Below the pieces are notes generated by a model that did not search any database, was not told where the DNA came from, and saw only the letters and a program-made list of their open reading frames with translations. Both the position numbers and the translations under genes were made by a program. Below are positions 7,579-17,697 of a stretch of 62,953 nt of DNA, piece after piece (the stretch's first letter is position 1; the number at the start of each line of letters is the position of its first letter). Source of the DNA: Gammaproteobacteria bacterium (lineage in GTDB: Bacteria; Pseudomonadota; Gammaproteobacteria; Steroidobacterales; Steroidobacteraceae); the NCBI GenBank assembly GCA_017577615.1, contig PKRE01000011.1, positions 1-62,953 on the forward strand, read 5' to 3'.

Positions 7579-8289
7579 ATGGAAATTACGCTCGACCCCG
7601 GCTATATCCGCGGCATCTTGAGTGCGGAGCACAGCGCTGCACAGCAGGACCTTCAGCACTTCGGACCCATCGAGGCGCTGGCTCGCTCCCAGATACGGCA
7701 CGACGAGCGCCTCCGCTCGGCACCTGGTTCGGGTACCTTGGCGTGCCGCGCTGGATGTGCGTGGTGTTGTTATTTCACTGTGGACGTGCGCGCAGTCGAA
7801 GTTTTTCGCATCTTGGAGCGCGTCGAGCACGCGTTCAGTGCGTTGCAGCTGGCGCGATTGCGCGAGGAAGTCACGGCCAATGCAGCTGCGTTACGAGAGC
7901 TCGACGACCTGGATCGTATGCGTCGCAACGTGAAATGTCCGTTCCTCGACGAGGCACGCTGCACGATTTATGAAGTGCGCCCGCAGACGTGTCGCAACTA
8001 CCACGCCACGAGCGCGCTCGGTTGCCAAGCGTCTTACGAGAACCCGTACGACCTCGACATCGATCCGGAGTTTGCGCCCTACGTTTATCAGGCGGGTGGC
8101 GCCCACGTCGATGCATTCACGCGTGCGCTCAAGGAAGCTGGCTACGACACGGATGTATACGAGCTTAACGCCGCGCTCGAAGCAGCCCTGTCCGATCCGC
8201 AAGCGCGTGCGCGCTTCGAGGCCAAGGACAAGCCGTTCATAGGGTTGGCCGGCCGCGATGTGCCGCCGGAGTTCGACGAGTCGGACTAA
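7579..8289 (+). CDS. YkgJ-type cysteine-cluster protein (zinc/iron-chelating domain)
   Basis: A 236-residue cytoplasmic protein with the CxxCxxCC-type cluster of the YkgJ family. Visible cysteines are CRAGCAWCCYF in the first half, then KCPFLDEARCTIYEVRPQTCRNYH and LGCQ further on. The spacing resembles metal-binding (Fe-S or zinc) proteins of this family, whose biochemical role is still unclear. The start at ATG 7579 (MEITLDPGYIRG) is chosen over an upstream TTG/GTG-type extension. The next gene follows after 32 bp in the same direction, so the two may be co-transcribed. Confidence 0.8.
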   Translation: MEITLDPGYIRGILSAEHSAAQQDLQHFGPIEALARSQIRHDERLRSAPGSGTLACRAGCAWCCYFTVDVRAVEVFRILERVEHAFSALQLARLREEVTANAAALRELDDLDRMRRNVKCPFLDEARCTIYEVRPQTCRNYHATSALGCQASYENPYDLDIDPEFAPYVYQAGGAHVDAFTRALKEAGYDTDVYELNAALEAALSDPQARARFEAKDKPFIGLAGRDVPPEFDESD

Positions 8290-8321
8290 CGGCCCCCGTC
8301 TACAGCACACAGCCAGATGAG

Positions 8322-8660
8322 ATGTCGATACGCTTCGACGAGCCGCTCAATTACGAGTTACTGGAAGAGGCCGCGATCTCTCTAGGCGAGGCCGGCCGCA
8401 AACTCAGACGCGCCTTGGACGAGCTGCGTGACTACGATGTGGCAGTGACGCGCGGCGCTCGATCTGCGGATGCCAGCGTTCGCGCTCATCTCGTCGCGGT
8501 CGCAGGCGAGGCGTTGTGGGGCTTGCTGGTGCAGCGAGAGCTGCTCGGCTTTCGCGATCAGCAATTCATCGCGCTGCAGTACGAGGTCCCTCGGGAAGTA
8601 TGGCGCGCGATGGGACCGGTGCGCCAGCCGACGTCGAAAGAAGAGGGACGGAGCGAGTGA
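8322..8660 (+). CDS. Small helical protein resembling DUF6665
   Basis: A 112-residue, largely alpha-helical soluble protein. The segment LGEAGRKLRRALDELRDYD, the helix AHLVAVAGEALWGLLVQRELLGFRD and the ending YEVPREVWRAMG recall the DUF6665 pattern (helix, then ...VWxFxVQREaxGLRD..., then an isolated IPxEV). This assignment is from memory of the family and not proven. It follows the YkgJ-type gene closely. No catalytic motif is seen. Confidence 0.6.
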   Translation: MSIRFDEPLNYELLEEAAISLGEAGRKLRRALDELRDYDVAVTRGARSADASVRAHLVAVAGEALWGLLVQRELLGFRDQQFIALQYEVPREVWRAMGPVRQPTSKEEGRSE

Positions 8661-8724
8661 GTTGGCTGCCGAGCGGCGCGAGCGAGCCCAAAAGGCACAG
8701 CCCGCGCACGCAATCCGAGGGCGC

Positions 8725-9510
8725 TCAGATGTAACGCCAGAATTGATAATGCTTCGTCTCCAGATCGTGCAGGCTCGGCATGGGGAAGAACTTGGCCTGG
8801 TCCTGCGCGGCGAACATGAATCCGTGCCGAATCGCTTTGAACGAGATTTGATCAAGCGGACAGCTGAGGGATAGACCCTTGGTCTTCTTGTCCGGGCGCT
8901 GTTTCATTTCCAGAATGGCATCGCGTAGCTTCGATGGGTGCAGGAACGGGAAGGGCGCCGGCATGAACGGGTTCTTCTCGAAGGTCTCCAAGAACTCGTC
9001 GACGTCCAGCTCGATCTGCGTATAAAAGAGCTTGGGACAGCCCTTCGGATTGCCGGGCTGCGTGATGTACCTGCCGAACTCGCGCATGTCCATGGGGCTC
9101 ATGATGAGCATGGACAGTGGGGCGATCTCGGCGAACGTACGCAGGTAGCCTTCTTGATGCACCTTGTCGTACGCCTGCGGCTCCAGCTCCAGAACGTGCG
9201 CTTCTGCGGTCGATAGATAGAGGCGCTTAATGGCATCGAGGTCCATGTGCTCCAGCACGCGATATGTGGAGATGAACTTGGTTCGCTTGGGCGTGCCGTC
9301 CGGATGTGGGACGAGCGCCTTCATGGCCGTATCGATGTCGAAGTACGGATGGCGAAAAGCAGGATCGACCTGAGCGAAGATGAGCTTGCCGCTGTAGTGG
9401 CGGATTGACCCGATCAGATAGTGCCGTGCGAATGCCTCGGGCGTCAGCTGGGAGGCAACCAGGGCAGGGTTCGGATACAAGATCAGGTACAGGTGCTTCT
9501 CGTAAGCCAT
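8725..9510 (-). CDS. Conserved-looking protein of unknown function
   Basis: A 261-residue soluble protein starting MAYEKHLYLILYPNPALVASQLTP. No signal peptide, membrane segment or catalytic motif could be recognised. Several aromatic and proline-rich stretches (FMPAPFPFLHPSKLRD, FFPMPSLHDLETKHYQFWRYI) suggest a folded, conserved protein. A segment LSCPLDQISFKAIRHGFMFAAQ could be a small beta-alpha unit. It runs opposite to the preceding genes and convergent with them, separated by 64 bp, and is probably monocistronic. Confidence 0.7.
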   Translation of the reverse strand: MAYEKHLYLILYPNPALVASQLTPEAFARHYLIGSIRHYSGKLIFAQVDPAFRHPYFDIDTAMKALVPHPDGTPKRTKFISTYRVLEHMDLDAIKRLYLSTAEAHVLELEPQAYDKVHQEGYLRTFAEIAPLSMLIMSPMDMREFGRYITQPGNPKGCPKLFYTQIELDVDEFLETFEKNPFMPAPFPFLHPSKLRDAILEMKQRPDKKTKGLSLSCPLDQISFKAIRHGFMFAAQDQAKFFPMPSLHDLETKHYQFWRYI

Positions 9511-9861
9511 CAGGCATACCTCTAGCCAGGAGCTTCACAGCCCAAGTCTAGCCGATGCGCGCGCTCATGGGGCGGCGAAGATCGCGACAGACCGATGGCC
9601 GCGCGTGGCGTGCATCCAGATGACGACTGTCAGACTCATCGGGGGGCTATCGCGCCGCAAAACACCGTGCCGATCCCCATTAGGAGTGACCGCGTGCTAG
9701 CGGTCGCGCACAGCGTCGGCGAAGTCGGCTAGACCGACCTTACCGCACCACGGCTCGATAATACTGCAGTGTGCGAAGCAGGCGTAATCGCACGACGCAA
9801 GGGGCTAACTGCGTTGCCGTCACAGGGACGATGCCGAGGTCTGCACCGGCACCTTGGCTCG
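9511..9861. other. Intergenic, nothing recognised
   Basis: About 350 bp between two minus-strand genes. It must contain the promoter of the 8725-9510 gene and the 3' end of the GH127 unit, but I see no repeat, RNA gene or convincing terminator hairpin. Confidence 0.4.
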
Positions 9862-11784
9862 TCAACTCGAGCCTTGCAGTCTCCAGTACATGTTGTAGCG
9901 CTCGTGATGCAGGGCGAAGTAGGGCATGAATTGGATCTCGCGATTCTGCTCGAAACCGCGCACGACGAAGTGCAGCGGTTCGCCCGTGCCTACGAACGAG
10001 CTGATGAAGGATTCAGCCGTGCCGACGAATGCCGGCACTGGCGTCGGATCGTTCAGCATGGTGCCGGAAAGACGCTCGTTGACGATGAGATCGGCGCCGG
10101 GGGTGATGCCGTGTCGGCCCATTCGTCCCACAAGGACGATCGGTCCGTAGAGCGCGGCCACGAAGGTGGGAGCATTGGGGAGCGGCTCGGCATGCAAGTG
10201 CATCGGCAGCTGTACCTCGACGGTGTCGCCAGAGCGCCAGCGACGCTCGATGGTGACGAACGAGCCAGCTTGCTTGCTGACGAGGTGCCGTCGCCCGTTG
10301 ACCATGACGGTCAGCTCGCGACACCAGGCCGGGTGGCGAATGCGCAGCGCCAAGCTGGTCGGTGAGGTGAGCTCGAACGTCAGCCGCGACCGTTCCTCGT
10401 AGGGGAAGCGTGTCGCTTGTGTGAGCGTCAGACCGCGTTCGCGCCACTCGAGGCGCGATGCGATGAAGAGATTCACGGCCAGGGACTCGTCGTCGTGAAA
10501 GTAGATGGAATCGCCGTACTTGGTGTGATTCTCGATGCCAGAGCCCGTGCAGCACCAGAACGAATCAAAGGGCGTGCAATAGAGCTTCACGTACCCGGGG
10601 CGGGTTGCCTGAAAGTACGTCACCATCCCGCTGTCGGGATCTTGCGAGGCAAGAATGCCGTTGAAGAGCGCGCGCTCGTAGTAGTCGGCATAGCGCGCGT
10701 TCGGTTCCAGCGTGAAGAGCTTGCGCGTGAGCTTGAGCAGGTTGTGGGTGCAGCAAGTCTCCATCGTCTTCGCAGACGAGAGACGTTGCACGAACTCGTG
10801 CGGTGGGAAGAAATGCTCGCCTTCGCCGTTGCCGCCCGTCACGAAGGAGCGCGCATTCACCACACGGTCCCAGAAGAAACGCGCTGCCTTGTCGTACTCG
10901 GGCTTGCCGGTCAGCTCGTAGAGCCGAGCGAATCCGATGACCTTCGGAATCTGCGTGTTGGAGTGTAGCCCGTCGAGCACATCCCGCCCCGCGGCGAGCG
11001 GATCGAGCAGCGCGCGGTGCGAGAACCGCTCGGCGAGATGTAGATAGCGCCCGTCGTTCGTGAGCGTGTATACGTCCGCCAGGATCTCGTTCATTCCGCC
11101 GTGCTCGCGATCGAGCAGTTTCTGCATCGCTGCGTCACTCAGCGGGCGGGTGGCATTCCAGGCCCAATCACTCAAGCCTACGAGCACATCGAGCGCCTGC
11201 TCGTTGCCAGCGAAGGTGTGGGCATCGCGTAAGCCGGCGTAGATCTTGTGCATCGTATACCAAGGCACGCCGACGAAGTCTTCGCCGCGCAAGCTGCGCT
11301 CGAGCTGCTCAGGGCCATCAGGAAATGCACAAACGAGCCCGTTCTTGCTTGCGGCCTGACAAGCGGCAAGCTCGGACACGGCATAGGCAACGCGTTCCTT
11401 GAACACGTCGTCGCCCGTTGCCGCGTAGTGCATCGCGCATGCGCTCAGATAGTGACCGAGCGTATGCCCGTGGCAGCGGATGTCGATCCACGGCTCCACC
11501 GACTCCCAACCGCCGTACACGGGTGCTTTCGGCTTGAGGCCCGCGTTGACACGGAAGTTGTGCAGCAGTCGGTCCGGATCGAGCGCCAGCAAGTAGCGGG
11601 CATTGCGTGCTTGAGCTGCAGAGAAGTCGCTGTCGAGCAGGCGAACGGCGCTAAGCGGAAAAGGCTGCAGTGCTGCGCGAGGCTTCGAGACTGCGGCCAC
11701 GGCCGGCAGGGCGGTGAGCTGACTGCCCAGCCACGCGCCGGCCGTCGCGGCTCCGAATGTCTTCAACGCTTCCCGTCGATCCAT
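9862..11784 (-). CDS. GH127-family beta-L-arabinofuranosidase, exported
   Basis: A 640-residue glycoside hydrolase of family 127 (former DUF1680), a family that includes retaining beta-L-arabinofuranosidases. The (alpha/alpha)6-barrel signatures are present: PWIDIRCHGHTLGHYLSA, GVPWYTMHKIYAGLRDAH and the SNTQIPK segment. The zinc/catalytic site is complete: Glu342 and Cys344 in METCCTHN, and Cys411-Cys412 in FWCCTGSGIENH. In the HypBA1 enzyme such cysteines bind zinc and one acts as nucleophile. The N-terminus (MDRREALKTFGAATAGAWLG) looks like a twin-arginine signal, so folded export to the periplasm is likely. ATG 11784 was preferred to GTG 11793. It lies 53 bp downstream of the GH51 gene on the same strand, a probable arabinan/arabinoxylan operon. 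Confidence 0.9.
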   Translation of the reverse strand: MDRREALKTFGAATAGAWLGSQLTALPAVAAVSKPRAALQPFPLSAVRLLDSDFSAAQARNARYLLALDPDRLLHNFRVNAGLKPKAPVYGGWESVEPWIDIRCHGHTLGHYLSACAMHYAATGDDVFKERVAYAVSELAACQAASKNGLVCAFPDGPEQLERSLRGEDFVGVPWYTMHKIYAGLRDAHTFAGNEQALDVLVGLSDWAWNATRPLSDAAMQKLLDREHGGMNEILADVYTLTNDGRYLHLAERFSHRALLDPLAAGRDVLDGLHSNTQIPKVIGFARLYELTGKPEYDKAARFFWDRVVNARSFVTGGNGEGEHFFPPHEFVQRLSSAKTMETCCTHNLLKLTRKLFTLEPNARYADYYERALFNGILASQDPDSGMVTYFQATRPGYVKLYCTPFDSFWCCTGSGIENHTKYGDSIYFHDDESLAVNLFIASRLEWRERGLTLTQATRFPYEERSRLTFELTSPTSLALRIRHPAWCRELTVMVNGRRHLVSKQAGSFVTIERRWRSGDTVEVQLPMHLHAEPLPNAPTFVAALYGPIVLVGRMGRHGITPGADLIVNERLSGTMLNDPTPVPAFVGTAESFISSFVGTGEPLHFVVRGFEQNREIQFMPYFALHHERYNMYWRLQGSS

Positions 11785-11837
11785 CACTGACACCGTGTGA
11801 CGATCTGCAGCTCGGGAGCACGCATCAGGTCACGTCC

Positions 11838-13409
<1,572 letters not shown>

Positions 13410-13603
13410 CTGCGAGCTCCTAGATGTTGTCTGCGCCATTCGCGGATCTTGCAAATGTATCGCGAGGCGGTGAGGTTGTTCGTAATGTGTCCTGCGCACA
13501 CTGCGCATCGTGCGCAGCGTCTGCACCCTGGCAGGACCCCCCGATATTACTCAGACAATTGATGGTAGCCGTACACGCGCGCCGCTCGCAAGGCATCCGT
13601 CGG

Positions 13604-14377
13604 TTAGTCAACGAGGAAGCGGCTGCTGGCAGAGTGCTTGGGCCGCTGCTTCATTGGCGTATCGAGGATTGCGAGCCGTATGAGCTCGCTCATTTCGGCG
13701 CGTGCGCGTTCGGCGTCTTTAGCGGCAATTGCTTCATAGACGCGCACATGATCCGGCACGGGGTCGCGCTTGAGGGCCGCGCCACGGATCTTGAACTCGG
13801 TCAGCGCCTGGACGGCAGCCGTGACACTGTTCGTGAGCGAAATGATGAAGGGATTGCAGGTCGCACGCAGCAGCGCGGCGTGAAATTGCTTGTCGGCGAG
13901 CCGGCCTGCTTCGGTATTGAGCGTGTGCTGCGCCATCGCCTCTAGAGCACGGCGCATCGCTTCGAGCTGTCTTCGGTCACGTCGGTTGGCGGCGAGCGCG
14001 GCGGCGGCAGGCTCGATGATCTCGCGTAGCTCGAACAGTCCGTGCAGGACTTCCGGTTCTGGGTCGCCAGAAAACGCCCAAGCGAGAACGTCTGGATCGA
14101 GAAGATGCCATTCGTTTGGCTGGCTCACGCGTGTCCCAGTCCGCGGACGACTGCGGACCAGCCCCTTGGCAGCAAGTATGCGCACGGCCTCTCGGTAGGC
14201 AGTGCGGGATACATTCAGCCGTTCGCTGGCTTCGACCTCCCCGGCCAGCACATGGCCGGGCTGGTAGCGTCCGGAAACGATACGAATCCCTAGGTCGCGA
14301 GCAATCGAGCCATGTATGCGCAGCGCGCTGTTTATCTTGCGAGGTGCGGCAGGCTTATGGCGTTTTTTGGTTGGCAT
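13604..14377 (-). CDS. GntR-family regulator with FCD ligand domain
   Basis: A 257-residue transcription factor of the FadR subgroup. The winged helix spans roughly residues 20-90 (GHVLAGEVEASERLNVSRTA, AVRILAAKGLVRSRPRTGTRV). It is followed by an alpha-helical FCD domain (LFELREIIEPAAAALAA; possible metal-binding residues in FHAALLRATCNPFI and DHVRVYEAI). FCD regulators usually bind sugar acids or other small carboxylates and repress catabolic operons. It lies upstream of the GH51-GH127 pair on the same strand, about 194 bp away, so it may control them in response to pentose or uronate breakdown products. That link is inference from position. Confidence 0.88.
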   Translation of the reverse strand: MPTKKRHKPAAPRKINSALRIHGSIARDLGIRIVSGRYQPGHVLAGEVEASERLNVSRTAYREAVRILAAKGLVRSRPRTGTRVSQPNEWHLLDPDVLAWAFSGDPEPEVLHGLFELREIIEPAAAALAANRRDRRQLEAMRRALEAMAQHTLNTEAGRLADKQFHAALLRATCNPFIISLTNSVTAAVQALTEFKIRGAALKRDPVPDHVRVYEAIAAKDAERARAEMSELIRLAILDTPMKQRPKHSASSRFLVD

Positions 14378-14769
14378 TCAGCCCATCCTAGTGCCGGTTG
14401 TTGTATGTAAAGCCGCGATTCTGTGCCGGGGCCTGGCTCGTCACAAGAGCTGCCCGGCACGGTGCGGCTCGAGGGCGTGTGCCACGACGCTCGAGGTTGC
14501 ACGGAGCAGTTGTTGCTGCGCCGATACGGCGCCGCTCCGCATATCACCTCATGATGTCGACAACCGCGTCGCGAATCGATGCATCAAGCGAGCTGGAACA
14601 GCACTCGTGCTGCTGTAGCAGGGGAACAACAGGAAGGTCTAGAAGATAGGTGGAGAGCGGCAGTCGCGATTCTGTGATCTCTAGTGTTTAGTCGCTCTGA
14701 GTTGCCGGCACCGCCGCCTGCTAGCGAACATCCCGCAGCGATCACGCATTCGCAGCCAGGATTCCGCGC
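14378..14769. other. Intergenic, nothing recognised
   Basis: Nearly 400 bp between the gntR gene and the end of the molybdenum hydroxylase gene, all flanking genes being on the minus strand. It should hold the gntR promoter. No repeats or RNA genes were seen. Confidence 0.4.
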
Positions 14770-17064
14770 TCAGGTCCAGCGCAGGTCGTGCTTACGAAAC
14801 GGCATCGAGCGAATGCGCTTGCCGGTTGCACGAAAGATGGCGTTCGCCACGGCGGGTCCTACGGGTCCGACGGGTGGCTCGCCGATTTCCGAATAGCGCG
14901 CATGCCCCGTCAAGCCGCCGAAATGCACGTTGAGTCGCGGTGTGTCCGCGAGGCGTAGCATGGGATACTGGTCGAAGTTCCCTTCGACGATGCGGCCGTT
15001 GGCGATGTTGAGCTCTTCGTTCAACGACATGTTCAAACCGAAGAGCATGCCGCCTTCCATCTGCGCGACGACGGCATCGCGATTGAGGACGCGCCCGCAA
15101 TCGAATGCGATGTCGAGCTGCAGGACACGCAGCTCGCCAGAACGCGATACCTCGACATGCGCGACGACGGCGGCAGTCGTGCCGGCCTGCGGATCGTTGC
15201 TGCCCCAGTTTCCCCAATTGCTGATCGCGATGCCTTGTCCTTGTCCCGGCGGCAGTTTCTTGCCCCAGCCTGCGCGCGCCGCGACTTCCCGCAGACACTT
15301 GATCCAGCCTGGATCGGCGTGCTTTTCGAGCAGCTTCAAGCGGTACTCCAGCGGATCCATATTGGCCGCGGCGGCGCATTCGTCGATGAAGGACTCGACG
15401 AAAAACGCATAGGAGTTGTACCCGGGCGCGCGGTAAGAGCCCCACAGAATGTGAATCGGAATCTCACGGGTCTCGATCCGCACGTTCGGGATCAGTCCGT
15501 TGGTGTAGGCAACATTGTCGAGACCTGCGACGCCGTAGCCGGTCTGACAGATCCGTGCCTGCAGCGCGCGCGGCATGCCATCGTCGCCGAGCGCAGCGCG
15601 TAGCTTGCCTGCGGTGTGCCAGCGATAGCGGCCTTGGCGCATCATTTCCTCGCGCGACCAGATGACTTTGACCGGTCGACCGGGAAACTTCTTTGCGACG
15701 GCGACGACAATGCGCAGGTCATCGCCGAAATTGCGCCGACCGAAGTTGCCGCCGACGAGACATTGGTGCAGATGCACTTTCTCGAACGGCACCTCGGCTT
15801 CTTCGGCTGCCACGATGAACGATTGTGCGGAAATGGATCCGGAGTGCCACACTTCCACACGATCGTCGGTAACGAGCGCCATCGCGTTCAGCGGCTCGAG
15901 CGGTGCCTGATCGGCGTAAGGGGTGCGATAGGTGGCCTCGATGATCCGTTCGCTCGCAGCGAGCGCACCAAGGGCATCACCTTCGTCTTTGACGATCTTT
16001 TCGCCCTCGTGCTCCAGCGCCTCGAGCAATGCCTGATCGAGCTGCGCCGTGCTTTTCCACTGGGCGCCGGGACCGTCGTCCCATTCGATCGGCAAGGCTT
16101 CGAGCGCTTTTCGCGCTTGCCAGTAGTGCTCAGCCACGACCACGACGGCACTCTGCGCCCAGCTCTCGATGCCCTGCAATGGCAGGTCGAGGCGCTTGCG
16201 CGGCTCGCTGGGATCGATGACGACGATGCCCAGGACGCCAGGCATGTTGCGGATCGCCTCGAAGTCATAGTGCTTGAGCTTGCCGCCGTGCACCGGTGAT
16301 TGCATGAGCGCACCGTAGATCATCCCAGGTGCTTGTGCGTCGATGCCGTATATGGCGTTGCCATTGACGATCTGCGCATCGACGATCTTGCCGCGGGCGA
16401 TGTTTCCGAGCGCGGCATCCTCGAGCGGCTCGATGTCGGGCTCTTTGTCGAGCTTCACCTTGGCTGCGTCGGCCGCCAGCTCTCCATAGCGGAGCGAGCG
16501 ACCGGTGCGTGCGTGCTCGATGAGGCCATTGCGTGCCTCGACCTCGCTGACGGGCACGTTCCAACGTTCCGCCGCAGCGACCTTGAGGCGTTCGCGAGCG
16601 CTTGCGCCGACCTGCTGCAACAGCCGCATCAGTGTGTCTTTCGTCGAGCGACCGGCGAAGGAAAAGACATCACCTTTGACTGCACCGTAAACATGGTTCG
16701 AGCGCACGTCGCGGTTGAGCGAGATGCACTCCACGCGTGTCTTGCGCCAGTCGCTGCGCAGCTCCTTGGTGATGAGAAGGGCAGCCATGGTCATCGAGCC
16801 GTTGCCGCTCTCGGGCAGCGGGGAGCGCAGCAGCACGGTGTCGTCGGGATGAATGACGAGCCAGGGGCTGACTTCGGTCGGCGCGACGGCCGGATCATTG
16901 CTCGGTGCGGCCTTGACAGCTGATGGCCACGCAATGCCGATCGCCATGCCTCCGCCGATCGCTGCGGTGCTGATCAAGAAATCCCGGCGGGTCAAGGACG
17001 TCGCCGCGGTCAGTGCTCGTTCTCCTCGCGTGAGACGCGAGCTGACATCGATCGTGCTCATCAT
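14770..17064 (-). CDS. Molybdopterin-binding large subunit of a xanthine-dehydrogenase-family oxidoreductase (IorB-like)
   Basis: The catalytic subunit of a two-component molybdenum hydroxylase/aldehyde oxidoreductase, 764 residues. The start at 17064 overlaps the stop of the small-subunit gene in an ATGA junction. The N-terminus carries a twin-arginine signal (SLTRRDFLISTAAIGGGMAIG), so the complex is exported folded to the periplasm. Typical features are the two MoCo-binding halves, with GGNFGRRNFGDDL and YRAPGYNSYAFFVESFIDE, and near the end IGEPPVGPVGPAVANAIF with the catalytic glutamate. This is the IorB/aldehyde dehydrogenase type found with a single 2Fe-2S subunit and no FAD subunit. 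Electrons would go to a cytochrome c. The substrate is unknown; position between glycoside hydrolases hints at an aldehyde or sugar-derived compound, but this is speculative. Confidence 0.9.
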   Translation of the reverse strand: MMSTIDVSSRLTRGERALTAATSLTRRDFLISTAAIGGGMAIGIAWPSAVKAAPSNDPAVAPTEVSPWLVIHPDDTVLLRSPLPESGNGSMTMAALLITKELRSDWRKTRVECISLNRDVRSNHVYGAVKGDVFSFAGRSTKDTLMRLLQQVGASARERLKVAAAERWNVPVSEVEARNGLIEHARTGRSLRYGELAADAAKVKLDKEPDIEPLEDAALGNIARGKIVDAQIVNGNAIYGIDAQAPGMIYGALMQSPVHGGKLKHYDFEAIRNMPGVLGIVVIDPSEPRKRLDLPLQGIESWAQSAVVVVAEHYWQARKALEALPIEWDDGPGAQWKSTAQLDQALLEALEHEGEKIVKDEGDALGALAASERIIEATYRTPYADQAPLEPLNAMALVTDDRVEVWHSGSISAQSFIVAAEEAEVPFEKVHLHQCLVGGNFGRRNFGDDLRIVVAVAKKFPGRPVKVIWSREEMMRQGRYRWHTAGKLRAALGDDGMPRALQARICQTGYGVAGLDNVAYTNGLIPNVRIETREIPIHILWGSYRAPGYNSYAFFVESFIDECAAAANMDPLEYRLKLLEKHADPGWIKCLREVAARAGWGKKLPPGQGQGIAISNWGNWGSNDPQAGTTAAVVAHVEVSRSGELRVLQLDIAFDCGRVLNRDAVVAQMEGGMLFGLNMSLNEELNIANGRIVEGNFDQYPMLRLADTPRLNVHFGGLTGHARYSEIGEPPVGPVGPAVANAIFRATGKRIRSMPFRKHDLRWT

Positions 17065-17537
17065 GCGGTCCTCGCAGCAGCAGCCTTCTTCATTGCAGCC
17101 GCTCGATGAATCGCGGCGCGAACGCGTTGGTACGTGCCGCAACGGCAAATGTTGGTGATGTGGGCGTCGATCTGCTCGTCAGTCGGCGACGGGAACCGCT
17201 CGAGCAGGGCCGCCGCGGCCATCAACATTCCCGCTTGGCAGTAGCCGCATTGGGGGACGTTGAGCTCCAACCATGCGCGTTGCAGTGGATGTTGTGAGTC
17301 GGGCGACAGACCTTCGATGGTGGTGATGTCGGCGCCTGCGACCGCCTCGACGGGGACCACGCAGGAGCGTGTGGCCGAGCCGTTGACGTGCACTGTGCAG
17401 GCACCGCAGTGGGCAATACCGCAGCCGAACTTCGTGCCAGTCATGCCTAGGTGATCGCGCAGCACCCACAGCAAGGGTGTGGACGGATCGACATCGACAG
17501 TCTGAGCCTTGCCGTTCACGCGCAAATCGATCTTCAT
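17061..17537 (-). CDS. 2Fe-2S small subunit of the molybdenum hydroxylase (IorA-like)
   Basis: A 158-residue iron-sulfur subunit. It begins at ATG 17537 with AAGGGGA close upstream; an open frame runs further up but has no family similarity. The N-terminal plant-type ferredoxin domain has cysteines in KFGCGIAHCGACTVHVNG and SCVVPV. The C-terminal helical domain has CGYCQAGM and NICRCGTYQRVRAAI. Two [2Fe-2S] clusters are thus expected, passing electrons from the Mo site. It is translationally coupled to the large subunit. It carries no signal of its own and is presumably exported bound to the Tat-targeted partner. Confidence 0.92.
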   Translation of the reverse strand: MKIDLRVNGKAQTVDVDPSTPLLWVLRDHLGMTGTKFGCGIAHCGACTVHVNGSATRSCVVPVEAVAGADITTIEGLSPDSQHPLQRAWLELNVPQCGYCQAGMLMAAAALLERFPSPTDEQIDAHITNICRCGTYQRVRAAIHRAAAMKKAAAARTA

Positions 17538-17697
17538 CGCGTTCCCCTTAGCCAAGCGACGCAGCGATTTTTCTCGCGGCTGCGGGACGTTGGAAAGACT
17601 CGATGCGACGAACGGAGCGCCCGGCGGGATGTGACGTGGATCGCTGCAGGCGGAAGTCGGCCCGGGGCCGGGCGCGCACGCCCCAGCCCCGACGAGC

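Noticed and set aside
14129..14137. GCGTGTCCC inside the gntR coding region as a REP-like copy
   Set aside because: It lies in a conserved coding stretch and lacks the flanking likeness of the other copies; probably chance.
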